64,000 nt of DNA. Origin: Edaphochlamys debaryana. Lineage: Eukaryota; Chlorophyta; Chlorophyceae; Chlamydomonadales. The first letter of the stretch is position 1. The number at the start of each line of letters is the position of its first letter. Shown piece after piece: positions 1 to 11,300 of this stretch. Where the stretch lies: positions 2,480,001-2,544,000 of the forward strand of contig JAEHOE010000003.1 in NCBI GenBank assembly GCA_016858145.1. The letters run 5' to 3'. The position numbers and the translations under genes were made by a program. Below the pieces are notes generated by a model. It worked only from the letters and a program-made list of their open reading frames with translations. It had not been told where the DNA came from and did not search any database.

Positions 1-347
1 GCCCTTCACGGTTGCTTTGCAGACTCTTTGGACATATTTATGCACTATTACGTACACGTGCACAGTGTGCAACGGAAATGACATGCGGAATGTAAGCATG
101 CTACCCCCCAGACATGGGGCTGAGCGTATCAAGACTATCAACGAGAACGGTCTAACGAGACTCGCATCCAACCTCGCATCATTAATCCCGCAGCCCCGCG
201 CCTTGCCCCAGCGTTGTGCAACATGCTCCCCATGCTCATGTGCACCTGCCCATGCCTTGCCCTGCTGTGATGCTGATCCTGCACCTCTCCTGCCCCCATG
301 CGCCATGGCACCCCACCCGCTTCCAGGTAAGGCCCCCGCTAACATTG
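1..347. other. Window-edge stretch downstream of methyltransferase paralog 1
   Basis: No coding segment, RNA gene or repeat can be supported here. It lies just 3' of the minus-strand methyltransferase gene that stops at 348, so part is probably its 3' UTR. I saw no TGTAA-type polyadenylation signal in the minus orientation. Confidence 0.4.
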
Positions 348-3035
348 TCACGGCCCTCTCAAGCGGCGGCGGCGCGTGCCGCTGCGCAGCCCCACCTCTG
401 CCCCGCGCGCCGCCCGTTCCCCTGTTCGATCCGTCCCGGCTTGAGAAGGCGCTGCCTCGTGTGCCACCTTGCCATGGCCCGCCCGCCCCTCCAGGCGCAT
501 GAGCGTGAACTCGGACAGGTAGCCCCAGCCTGGGGTGGCCGCCTGGGCCGTGGTGGCATAGCCCAGGTTGGCTGCGGTGCGGACCAGGGCGAATAAGGAC
601 GGGTGGGGTGGAGTCAGCGGGTTGTGACACGTGTGGAGGGCAAGCGGGCACGTACGGCAGCCGGACGGCAGGCATGATCTGTGGGAACGGACCCCGGGTT
701 TGTTGCATCCTGCTCCGGGGTCGCTGCAGTGGGCGGCATGCAAGGCCCAATGCCCGCGCGCTCCGCTCCCAAAAGCCACCTTGCGACCCACACAGGTGAA
801 CCCCCCCACCCGCCCCCCATACCTACCCATGTGCATGAAGAACAGCGCCAGATCCGTCACGCCGTACTCGGGCCGGTGCCAGCGGGGCGTCCAATCGGTC
901 TCCTCCACAAGGTAGAAAGCGCGGCCGTGCACCTCCACGGCAATCTGTACGGCATGGCGTACGACACCGTGTGGGTGCGTGGAGGAGGAAGGGCCAGATG
1001 GGACATACACGCGCCAGGTAAGGGTTCGTGTAACAGATTGGGGCAGAATGCCCCCCATGTGAGCACAGACCGTACACAGGCAACACAGCATTTGACAAGC
1101 TTCATCTGTCGGCCATTCGGGGCCCATGCACCACTCCTCTTAGTGTCGTGGCGGCAGATCATCTGGCTCTAGTTCAGACTTGCTTGGCATCGGACGCTTG
1201 CCACGCATGCGCAATCCCACCTCTCGACATGCCCCCCCCCCACCTGCTCCGGCAGACCAGGTGTGTCCTCCGCCCACTCCCCGAACAGCGGGTACTCGTA
1301 CGCCTCCACGTCGATCTTGAGCAGGGGCGTACGGCTGATCCCGACCAGATCCAGGATCTGCTTCCACGACACTACCAGATCCGGCTTCTGGGCGGCGTGC
1401 TTGGAGGAGCCCACACAGAGCTGCGCCCACGCAGAGGGGGCGTGCCGGGGGTGGGTTCAGGCGCGTGTCACAGCGTTGCAACAGGTAGGATGACAGGGTG
1501 TTAAAGGCGGGGTGCCACACAAAACCTCCTCCGAACCCTCACCTTGAAGAACCTGTGCCGCTGCTCGTCCACGATGACGGGATCGTCGACCGTGCAGTCA
1601 AAGGTCGCCACGTCGCAGTGTGTGCTGGCCAGCACCGCCTTCTCGAACCTGGGCGCACAACAGAGCAGCGACCGAAGGGGAAGCGCACCGAGGTACACAT
1701 GAGAGGGACTTGCGGACGATGCATGCATGTGACGTGGCATGCCGGCGCGTGTTGGGCTATGTAGAGCTGGTGCCTGAACAGAAGCGACAGTGCTCAAAGG
1801 GCATGGCTATCATGGACGTTGGGGCTGATTCCATGGTGCCGTCTACCTAGGCCGCCTCAACACGCACGACAACAAATCAACAGCCCCACGGTGACGGAGG
1901 TTCACCTGACGTTATTGTTGGAGCCAAGGGACAAGATGGTGCAGGGCTCCCGGGCCCCCGGCTCCAACACACCGCCTGGGGGACAGAGGGTGGGCGGTGG
2001 ATGGCGAAACAAGCAGAGGATGGGAGGGTGTGCGTCGGGTGGACACGGGGCGGCCTGGCGACAGGGAGCAGGCCCCTGCTGGCGTACCGGCAGTTGCCTG
2101 CCTGGGCTGCTTTCGGTCCCCCGCCGGCCCTGGCCCAGTGCCCCAAGCCTCACACACGAGCTTGCTGCCGTCCTTGCCGCTGGAGGGCAGAAGGGCAAGG
2201 ACAGGGGGCAGTAGGGGGGCAGCAAGGGGCCGCAGGACCCGTCACGCGGCGGCAAGCAGGGAATAAGCGTGTCAGCTGTTTTCCAGCAAGGTTTCACGCC
2301 CAGCCTTCCCGGGCCAGCGCTCGTGACAAGCGACACGAACTCACTCGCCCAACAGCTGCAGCGGCCTCCCTGGTGGGCACTCGACGATCTGCAGGGATAG
2401 GAAATGCGTGTGTTGGATGAGGGTTTGGCGCCGCCAGCCCCTCCACCCTTGACGGCCACCACTTCCCACCCCGGGCGGCTGCCCCGCACCGCTGCCTAGC
2501 TCTCCAGCGCCCTGCCAGGGCAGTGCACCGCTCACAAGTGCTCCAACCTCGCCGCGGCCGCCCCGCCCCGCGGCGGCCCCGCCGCCGCCCCGCCCCGCCG
2601 CGGCCCCGCCGCCGCCCCCGCACGCGCCACGCTCCCGACGCCGGCCGCTCCCACGCACCGGGCCAAACAGGTCGAAGCGGTGGTGGCCGTACGGCAACTC
2701 GTCGTTGCGCCACTGCTGCAGAAACTGCGTGGGAGGGGCGAGGGACCCGGCAAAGCCGCGCATGCGCAAGGAGGCTGAAAAGTAAAGAAAGAGGCGGAGA
2801 GGCCCCGCAAACTAGGCCGCATGCAACCGACGCAAGCGGGCCCTTGCCGGCCGATGCGGTCCCCCGAACCGGGCCCTCCGCCGAGGCCTTTTCCCTCACA
2901 CCTCATTACCTCATTAGCCCTCAGGAAGAGGCTAGAGCGCCAGTCGGACAGGTTCCGAGCCGCTTGCACGTGCCAGCTGTCGTTCCCCAACAGCACGCGG
3001 ATCGGTACGACATGTTGGATCCCGCCACTGCCGCC
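348..3035 (-). CDS. METTL24/FkbM-like methyltransferase domain protein, paralog 1 (5' end unresolved)
   Basis: Exons read on the minus strand are 2910..about 3035, 2659..2724, 1906..1975, 1543..1648, 1244..1420, 827..944 and 348..571; one or more exons between 1976 and 2658 were not resolved. The product carries a SAM-binding-like strand (TILSLGSNNNVRFE), then FEKAVLASTHCDVATFDCTV, then LLKIDVEAYEYPLF, which matches the KIDVEGxE signature of FkbM/Methyltransf_22 (METTL24-like) proteins. The C-terminal part contains the segments EYGVTDLALFFMHMG and NLGYATTAQAATPGWGYLSE. Substrate is unknown. The frame is open upstream of 3035 but has no ATG there, so a first exon is missing; a short one reading MPWSSQ near 3205-3220 is possible. 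Paralog 2 lies directly upstream in the same orientation with matching segments, so this is a tandem duplication. Family assignment is by motif only. Confidence 0.7.
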
Positions 3036-3273
3036 CACGTGACCAGAGTGGGGCGCGGCCGCGGTGGCGCCGGGGGCCTTCCCCCCTTTGGGCCGCGCGT
3101 GGTGGGGGTGGGCGCCGGCTGCCGGGACCTGCCCAGGCGAAGTCAAGCGGGAGGGGCTAGCAGGTCATCAGGCGTGGACGAGGGGCCCTGCACCTGCGAT
3201 GACCATGGCATGGATCGCACGCGCACGCACTCGGCTGCCCCAGGCTGTGGGCCCCCCGGCCCGTCGGGCGTAG

Positions 3274-6200
3274 TCAGGCGGCCTCCCGCTGCCGCAGCCC
3301 CCCCTCGTCCTGCTCCCCACGGGTCCTGCTCACCGCCCCGCCAGCAGTCATTGCTGTTACGCTGTCGAGCATTTGGGTGCGTTGGAACCCACGCACCTCG
3401 ACTCTCACGAGCGAGACCTCGGACCAGCCGCCCCGCACCGCCACGCTGTCGGTGCGGTCCGTGGGCACCAGGTTCCAGCGGTAGGTCGCGGCGTAGCCCA
3501 GGTTGGCTGCGGGGAGGCGGCAAGGAGGAGGATGAGTTGCCTTGGGGGCAGGACTCTGCTTGCGTGATAGGGGTACAAGGGCAGGGGTCGACGGACTGCA
3601 CACGAGCGAGGAATGCAACGCCGGGGAGGATGAGGCGGAAGCGGGGGATGCCATCGCTCCTGCCTCTGCACCCCCCCACCCACCCCCACCCCCCCCCCCC
3701 CACCCCCCCCCCCCCCCCCCCCCCCCCACCCCCCCCCCCACCCCCCCCCCCCCCACCCCCCCACCCAACAACCCACCCACCCACCCACCCACCCACCCAA
3801 CCACCCACCCACCCACCCACCCAACAACCCACCCACCCAACAACCCACCCAACAACCCACCCAACAACCCACCCACCCACCCACCCAACAACCCACCCAC
3901 CCAACAACCCACCCACCCAACAACCCACCCACCCAACAACCCACCCACCCAACAACCCACCCACCCAACAACCCACCCACCCAACAACCCACCCACCCAC
4001 CCACCCACCCACCACCCACCCACCCATGTGCATGAAGAACAGCGCCAAATCGGTCACGCCGTACTCGAACCGGCCCCAGCGCTGGTCCTGTGGACCGGTG
4101 GGAAGCGAGTGCGTGAGCGCCTCCGGCCATCATCACGTGATCGCGGCCGTATTGCAGGGACGGCTTGTACAGCGGAGGCTTGCATCCCCCTGCTCAGTGA
4201 CCGCCCGCCATCATCGTCAGGGTACCCCTGGAAGGCCCCCCTGCAGCACTGGGGGCTTTCATTAGCCCCGCGGACTTACCGCCGTCTCTTGGCCCGCATT
4301 CGCCCGTGAGTGGAGCTGCACGATAATCTGGGGGTCAAAGGGGGTCGTGGCGATGCGTGATCAGTCAACATCACCTGCCGTCCTTCCAGGCCCAGCCCAG
4401 CCCGTCAGCCAAGTCACGCCCCATAAAAATCCGCGCTTCACCGCCGGCCCATCCCCCGCTCCCCCTTCCCCGCATCCACTATCCCCCGCTCCCCCTTTCC
4501 CCCACCCTCAACCGTCCACCCCCCCCCCACCTGCTCCGGCAGCCCCGGTGTGTCCTCCCGCCACTGCGCCAGCGCTGCGTACTCCCACGCATCCACAGCC
4601 AGCCGCAACAGCGGCAGCCGCTGCGACCCGGGCCCGCCGGGCCCCGCCCCCACCAGCTCCAGTGCCTGGCTGAGCGTGCGGTACTTGGCCGGGTCCGAGG
4701 GAGCGGCCTCCGGCGAGCCGACGCAGTACTGCGCACGGACGCATGCATGGGCAGGGGCAGTCGCAGGGGGGAGTCACGGTCGGCCGCAGTGGAAAGTCAC
4801 GTTGTACGGGATGGGCCGGAAAGAACGGGAGAGAGAACCCCGTGGGATGCAGCCGGCGGAGGCGTGAAGAAGGGTGGGGTGTGGGACCTGCACGCTAACT
4901 GCCGCCGCAAACAAGGCGCACAGGCGGTGGCGAAAAGGCGGCGTGGATGGGGGAGAGCGGGGGTGTCCATACTGTGCGCTAGCTCCTCACCCTCCACAGC
5001 GTGTGCCGGGAGGGGTCCTGCGCCTGCCAGCCGTCCCCCGCGGTGCAGTCGGATGTGTCCACGTCGCACGGCGTGTGCCCCAGCACCGCCCGGTCGAACC
5101 TGCGCGCGTGGAAATGGGTGCATGCAGGAGCATGGGCATAAATCTGTGTGCATACTTGCCCGGGCATGGGCAAGGGTTGCGAAGGTCCAAAGCGGCGAGG
5201 CAGACGATGACACCGATGACACTCAGCTCGGCTCAGGGCAGAGTGCGGGCCACGAGCAGTGGGTGGAGCACTGCGCCCAAGTAAGAGAGCCCTGCCATGG
5301 ACCGAGGTTATTACCAGGACCGTGCCATCGTCCCGCGCCCCGGCACCCACGCACTCGGCGCTGTTGTTGGACGCAATGTTGACTACCACACAAGGCCCCG
5401 CGGCGCCATTCAGCTGCGTCAGGTTGCCTGTACAGTCCCGTAGCGAGGGCAGCCCGTTCATCCAGAGAAGGGCACACGGCCGGGGGCGCGTCTCTGAACA
5501 TGGGACTGTTGCTCAGAACCTTCGCAAGCGCTATTCCCCTCTGCGACTCACAAACAACGCTCGCTGGAGAGAAGTGGTTGGTGGAGGGCCTGCGGGCAGC
5601 ACGCAGGGGGCAATCCATTGGGCGTGTGTTCTGGGATAGCAGCACTCCACAGAGGTCCTGACCCCACCCCCTCTCCTGCCACCTCCCACCCTCCCTCGGT
5701 CTGGCAACAACCCGCCTTTAGAGGCCCCCCACCGCACATAGAGCAACCTTCACGGCCGGCCTCGGGCCCCCCGCTCTTCCTCACGTGAGCTGAATCCTAT
5801 CTTGCGACGCCGGACACCACACGCCCTGCGGTCAACGCAAGCGGCAACCGGGTAGGGTTGGTGCGGGGCACACAGCGGTGCAATCGGGCGGGATGCAGCC
5901 CTTCTGCCCGCCTCACGCAGCGGTCCTGGTCTCGTGGAGAAACACCGGGTACCCCGCTCCTGACGGGTCCGAAGGGCGCCTCATCGTCCGAGCTCCAATC
6001 CGTCGAAGATCAACCCCAGGGCGCCCCATGACGCCGCATGGCCACCAGCAGCCCCTGCCCCCCACCCTCCAGCCCCCAATCAAGCATATACTTGTTTTGA
6101 TTGCTCGCCGACAGCCGCTCACCGCCGCATGGCCCGGGGCGTAGGTGGTGTTCCCCTGCGGAGTGCGGACAGCGGCACGGGGCAGGAGCTGGGGTCGGTC

Positions 6201-7096
6201 GGGGGCACACACGAGTGCCTGAGATGAAGGGCAGGTTGGCGGGCTGGGCTGCGGAGCGGCCCAGATGATCAGCAGCCCGGGGCCAGCGGCGGGTGCTGCC
6301 CGGGACACGGGCGCGGGTGGCTAGGCAAGGGCCGGGAGCTAGCGGCCAGTGGCGCTCAGTCCCCATCCCTCTAGATTTCTCCTCATGCGCCGCGCTGACG
6401 TTCGGTGGTCGCAGGGGCCGACTCCGTCACCACCCTCCCAGGCCCTGCTGCCCGGCAGTGACGGCCCCGCCCTGAGGGCTGTGCCTTCCCGGGGACTCTT
6501 GTGGGCCGTGGTCTGGCGGTATGACTGTATGATGTGCTGGCTCAGGGGGCAGCAACCCGGCCCAGGTAGCCCAGGGCACGGGCACCCCCCGGCACGCCGG
6601 TCTCGGGTCTTACCCCAGTCCAGAAGGGCTCAAATAGACGATGGGCTTTGGGGTGGTTGTCGTTGTAATTGGCTTCAAGGAACTGCAGTGAAGGGGTGTC
6701 GACGGATGCGTGGTGGACAGGAGCATGGGATGAGGCGTGTGTGCGACGCAAGACGCGGGTGAGCTCTCCGCCGAGCGGCGGGGTAGGGCAGGCGAGGGCA
6801 GGTCAACGCGCGCGGTTTGACCCTCCGCGCACCTCGTTAATCCGCACAAACATGCTCGACCTCCACTGAGAGAAGTTATGTTCGGCCTGGTGGTGCCAAG
6901 CATCGCTTCCCGCCAAGAACCTCGTCGCAATTCGGCCCGTGTGGTGCCCAAGCGCGCCCACTAGTGGCCTGCTGGTCGCGAGCACGGCGACTACAAGTCT
7001 CGAATTAGACAGGTGCAGAACGAAACAGAAGCGCAACGTGAGCAACCATGCTGTCATGCCAACGCTGCTTGCCGCGAGTTGCACGGCGTAATACAT
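3274..7096 (-). CDS. METTL24/FkbM-like methyltransferase domain protein, paralog 2
   Basis: Exons include 6833..7096 (ATG at 7096), 6614..6682, one ending at 5315 (reads CVVVNIASNNSAEC), 4991..5099, 4531..4728, 4280..4327, 4024..4087 and 3274..3506. The first exon starts with a hydrophobic segment (MTAWLLTLRFCFVLHL), a likely signal peptide or membrane anchor, then FSQWRSSMFVRINEV, matching LSDWRSSLFLRANEV of paralog 1. Other paired segments are RFDRAVLGHTPCDVDTSDCT, RRFEYGVTDLALFFMHMG-like sequence and NLGYAATYRWNLVP. The conserved KIDVEAYEY of paralog 1 is RLAVDAWEY here, and the LGSNN strand is IASNN, so catalysis may be altered or lost. One exon of paralog 1 (827..944) is split into two here. 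The last intron (3507..4023) is mostly a GGGT repeat. I could not assign exons between 5460 and 6613. Confidence 0.7.
3667..4027. repeat. ACCC/GGGT-type simple repeat with CCCACCCAACAA variants
   Basis: About 360 bp of nearly pure C with regularly spaced A. It starts as C-runs broken by single A, then becomes ACCC units interspersed with CAACAACCC. It fills most of the last intron of methyltransferase paralog 2 and stops one base before the exon at 4024. The gene is on the minus strand, so the transcript carries GGGU-type repeats. It is not the Chlamydomonas telomere unit. Confidence 0.95.
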
Positions 7097-7783
7097 TTGT
7101 TATGCACATGCTATGTATGTCCCATCGTCGCATATCAAGGCCTACAGGCCTACAGGCCGCCATGATCCCCCCCCATCCCCCTCGGCCCCTCCCACCTCTT
7201 CCCACCTTCCCTTGCCCCTCCTGAAACCCCACGCCCAACGCATCAACGCTTCTCAGGGTCCTCTCCACAAACAGAGGAAAGTGCAGGTGCTCGGCAGGAG
7301 CATGCATGCCAACTTGGCATCTCTGCACCGCACTTCCCAGGAGGTTCAAGCGGGCCGTCGAGGCCTCGCGGAGTCACGGGGTCGCGGAGGAACCGACTGC
7401 CTTGGAGACGGGGTCGAAGGGGGGTTGGGTGGGGACTGGGGAGAGAGGCTTGGCCTTGGGCGGCGGGGCTTGGGGCCGGACGGAGAGGGGGGCCTCAGGC
7501 GAGGGGTCCGACTGGGCGGGGGCGCTTATGGGGCCTGGGCAGTCAGCAGACGACATACAGGTGCTACAGGCAGGGACAGCACACCTGGAGAGGAGTACGG
7601 GCCGAATGGACCACGGGGTATGTCGTAGCGCTGGCATATCTGGCTGGCGGGCCTTGCAGCGATTCCGGGGGATCCGGAGTCGGGGGGGCCGGGGCTTGGG
7701 GGGCACGCGTCAGGCTGTCTGGCGTTGTGAGGCGCCGCGGGGGCGGGACAGGGGTTGAGGCTTGGGAGTCATATGAAGGCTGA

Positions 7784-7788
7784 TTACA
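7784..7788 (-). terminator. Candidate TGTAA polyadenylation signal of the pherophorin gene
   Basis: TTACA on the plus strand reads TGTAA on the gene strand, the usual green-algal polyadenylation signal. It lies about 570 nt downstream of the pherophorin stop codon, a normal 3' UTR length in volvocine algae. The motif is only five bases, so chance is possible. Confidence 0.4.
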
Positions 7789-8017
7789 CATCAACGTCAC
7801 ACCTCTCCCGTCCCGCATATATACAGATAAATCATAATCAAACGTCAGGTTAACGAACGGCGTCCAGGTGCGCACCCGTCTCCGACCGCGCCCCTCCTTG
7901 TCACCTGCAATGCCTCCACATGATCTTACTACACCCTCCGCCGCCGCTAGCTACGCTAGCTAGCAACTCCGCAGGCATTGGAAAGGTCCCCACGAGGCCT
8001 AGCACCATGCATGGCGT

Positions 8018-8054
8018 GGGGCTAGTTGGCCATGCACGTGGCCCCAACTACCCC
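8018..8054. repeat. Imperfect hairpin in the presumed pherophorin 3' UTR
   Basis: GGGG-C-TAGTTGG at 8018-8029 pairs with CCAACTACCCC at 8044-8054, leaving one bulged C. Part of the loop (GGCCA and TGGCC around 8028-8043) can form an alternative inner stem. It lies about 300 nt downstream of the pherophorin stop in the transcribed direction. Function unknown. Confidence 0.45.
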
Positions 8055-8354
8055 AACCCATGCATGAGTGCAGTCTTGAGCTAGCGGCATTGGCCACAGC
8101 GCAACAGTTTGCAAACATGCACAACAACCAGCGGCGCCGGACCTGTACCGGAACTTCTCAGTTTTAAGTTATGGACACACAATCAGTTCTGCACCGCTTC
8201 ATCGACCAAACTACCTATGACCCAATTGCGGGCGGTGGGACAAATCACAAATGCTAATTTGCTTGGTCCCGCTCGCCCAAAGCTGTTATGTCTGTCCTGA
8301 ACATGGGGTCCGCATTCGAACGCACCCCCAGTGTACTTAAGCTCGAGTTCCCGC

Positions 8355-11300
8355 TCATCGGCGGGCGTAGCACCTGTTCACCGTGAAGTGGCAGGCGATG
8401 TAGATCAGGTTGCCGGGGCTGCCCGTGCCGCCCACTGGCTTTGACATGGTGACCGTGGTACCGTCGGACCCCGGGATGCCCGTGGTGGTGGGTTGCGGGG
8501 TGAACTGCGGGTGGGGACAAGGCGTGGCGGGGCACACGGGGGTGCGTTAGACTCGTTGCAACGAGCTTGCGGGAGCAGGGCAGGATGCAGGGGAGGCATG
8601 ATGACATGCCCACGGGCGGAACGCTCTGGCAAACGTGCTTAGCTGCTTACCAGGCCAGGCGCAAAGGTGGGGAGGGCCGAGAAGCTGGCGTAGAAGTGGC
8701 CGGAGTCCACGTTGTAATTCCGGTCGCTGGGGTTGTTGATGTTGAAGATGCACGAGGCCGTGAAGTTCTTCGAGTCAATGGCGCGACTGCGTCAGATGGG
8801 TGGGGGGAAAGGGGCGGGTCAGGTGGGATGGGGGGGAAGGGGCGGGGCACACATGAGTCAACTAAGAGCATGGTGGTGTGCACGGACGGGGGTGCCATGC
8901 ATTCCAGTGGTTTGGGCGTGCGTGCCGCAGGCATGCAAGACACTGACTCACACTTGCAGCGTGATGCTGCCGACGTCGTAGCCTTTGCGCGGGTCGTTTG
9001 AGGCGCAGCCAGCGCAGCCAAAGACGGGGGAGGAGGCGGGGACCGGCACGTAGGTGGTGTAGCCGGTGAGCGAAGGAGTCCTAGGCGGCGCCGGGATCGT
9101 GAAGTAGCCGCCCCACCTGCAAAGCACGCACGGGGACGTGTGGTCAGCAACAATTTGCATGAGTGCGAGCGCATAGTTCTCGTGGATAAGCGGCGCAGTG
9201 AACGTGGCCGCGCCCCCAAGCCGATCTCACTTGGCTTCAGAGGGCAGAAGGGTCTGGATGGGGTTCCAAGTGAAGGCCGACACCGCAGTGGCGGAGATGG
9301 GCGGCGGCGTCGTGGCGGATGCAAACGAGTAGGCCGGGGTGGTGGTGCCAGCAGTGGCGGCGCGAGTGGTCCCTGCGGTGGTATCGTACAGGTGGGGTTA
9401 GTAGTGGTTGGTTATGGCGTCGCGGCTTCACGGCAGGTTTAAGCAAATTCGAGGACAGAAACCACGATCGTCTGGTAGCCTTGTAGACACGGTGGGCAAA
9501 ACACAGCAAGCCTACTCACGAGGCGCGGCCCAGATGGTATCCGAGTTGCACGGAGGGGGCGGGGGGGGGCCTCGGAGACGGGGGGCGAGGAGAGGGCTCG
9601 GGCGGGGGAGGGTCCGCGATGTTGGGTGTGACGGGAGCGAGGGGCTCGGGGGGGGTAGGGGAAGGCGGAGGAGGGCTAGGAGGAGGGGGAGGCGGAGGCG
9701 GGGGAGGAGGGCTGGGTGGCGGCGGGGGAGGGGGAGGGGGAGGCGGGCTAGGCGGCGGCGGGGGAGGAGGGGCTGGGCGGCGGCGGGGGAGGCGGGCTGG
9801 GAGGGGGCGGGGGAGGGGGGCTGGGGGGGGGCGGAGGCGGCGGGCTAGGCGGCGGCGGGGGCGGCGGGCTGGGAGGAGGCGGCGGCGGGGGGCTGGGAGG
9901 GGGAGGGGGAGGAGGACTAGGAGGGGGCGGAGGCGGCGGTGGAGGAGGGCTAGGCGGGGGCGGGGGCGGGGGACTAGGAGGGGGCGGGGGAGGGGGGCTG
10001 GGGGGGGGCGGAGGCGGCGGGCTAGGCGGCGGCGGGGGCGGCGGGCTGGGAGGAGGCGGAGGCGGGGGGCTGGGAGGGGGAGGGGGTGGAGGGCTAGGAG
10101 GGGGCGGAGGCGGAGGGGGAGGAGGGCTAGGCGGGGGCGGCGGCGGAGGGCTGGGCGGGGGAGGGGGGCGGTGGGCTGGGCGGGGGCGGGGGTGGGGGGG
10201 CTCGGAGGCGGGGGGGGGCGGCGGGGGCGGAGGGCTGGGCGGCGGTGGAGGAGGAGGAGGGCTAGGCGGGGGTGGCGGGGGAGGGGGGGCTTGGAGGCGG
10301 CGGGGGGAGGCGGGCTAGGAGGCGGTGGGGGTGGAGGGCTGGGCGGGGGCGGGGGAGGAGGGCTGGGAGGGGGCGGAGGAGGAGGGCTGGGAGGGGGCGG
10401 AGGCGGCGGGGGGAGGAGGGCTAGGCGGCGGCGGGGGCGGAGGGCTGGGCGGGGGGTGGCGGGGGAGGAGGGCTGGGAGGGGGCGGGGGAGGTGGGCTGG
10501 GAGGAGGCGGGGGCGGTGGGCTGGGAGGGGGCGGGGGCGGGGGGCTGGGAGGAGGCGGGGGTGGGGGGGGAGGAGGGCTTGGCGGGGGCGGAGGAGGGGG
10601 GCTGGGAGGGGGCGGAGGAGGAGGGCTGGGCGGGGGGCGGGGGTGGGGGGCTAGGAGGAGGCGGGGGCGGGGGGCTGGGAGGGGGCGGGGGCGGAGGGGG
10701 AGGAGGGCTTGGGGGGGGCGGAGGAGGGGGGCTTGGCGGGGGCGGAGGAGGAGGGCTGGGAGGAGGCGGGGGCGGAGGGGGAGGAGGGCTTGGGGGGGGC
10801 GGAGGAGGGGGGCTGGGAGGGGGCGGAGGAGGAGGGCTGGGCGGGGGCGGGGGCGGGGGGCTAGGAGGCGGGGGGGGCGGCGGGGGCGGAGGGCTAGGAG
10901 GCGGTGGAGGAGGAGGGCTGGGCGGGGGTGGCGGCGGAGGCGGGCTTGGAGGCGGCGGGGGCGGAGGGCTAGGAGGCGGTGGGGGAGGAGGGCTGGGTGG
11001 GGGAGGGGGAGGAGGGCTAGGAGGAGGAGGGGGGAGGCGGACTGGGCGGGGGGCGGTGGAGGAGGGCTTGGAGGGGGCGGCGGGGGGGGGCTGGGGCGGC
11101 GGCGGCGGGGGGGGCGGGCTAGGAGGCGGAGGGGGAGGAGGGCTAGGAGGAGGCGGGGGGTGGGGGGCTTGGAGGAGGCGGAGGTGGGGGGCTGGGAGGC
11201 GGCGGGGGCGGAGGGGGAGGAGGGCTTGGCGGGGGCGGAGGAGGGGGGGCTTGGGGGGGGGCGGGGGAGGCGGGCTGGGAGGCGGTGGGGGAGGGAGGGC

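Larger units (their letters stand above)
7097..8354. other. Region between pherophorin stop and methyltransferase paralog 2 start
   Basis: No gene recognised. The upper part should be the pherophorin 3' UTR (minus strand), ending near the TGTAA at 7784-7788. The lower part is the likely promoter of paralog 2. A short minus-strand open frame at 7564-7875 has no family resemblance. AT-richer sequence lies at 7770-7860 and clusters of GCTAGC and TGCATG at 7945-8090. Confidence 0.5.

Noticed and set aside
3110..3146. 3146 as the start codon of methyltransferase paralog 1
   Set aside because: The codon there is TTG and the sequence before it looks like a splice acceptor (TGGGCAG), so the true first exon is elsewhere.
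3667..4027. Possible internal telomere repeat
   Set aside because: Units are GGGT with GTT variants, not the Chlamydomonas TTTTAGGG or plant TTTAGGG telomere unit.
2523..4265. 580-residue plus-strand open frame rich in His-Pro-Thr
   Set aside because: It runs through antisense exons and the ACCC intron repeat of the methyltransferase genes; no domain and biased composition.
7564..7875. Minus-strand open frame of 103 codons
   Set aside because: No family resemblance or splice partners; it lies in the presumed pherophorin 3' UTR and flank.
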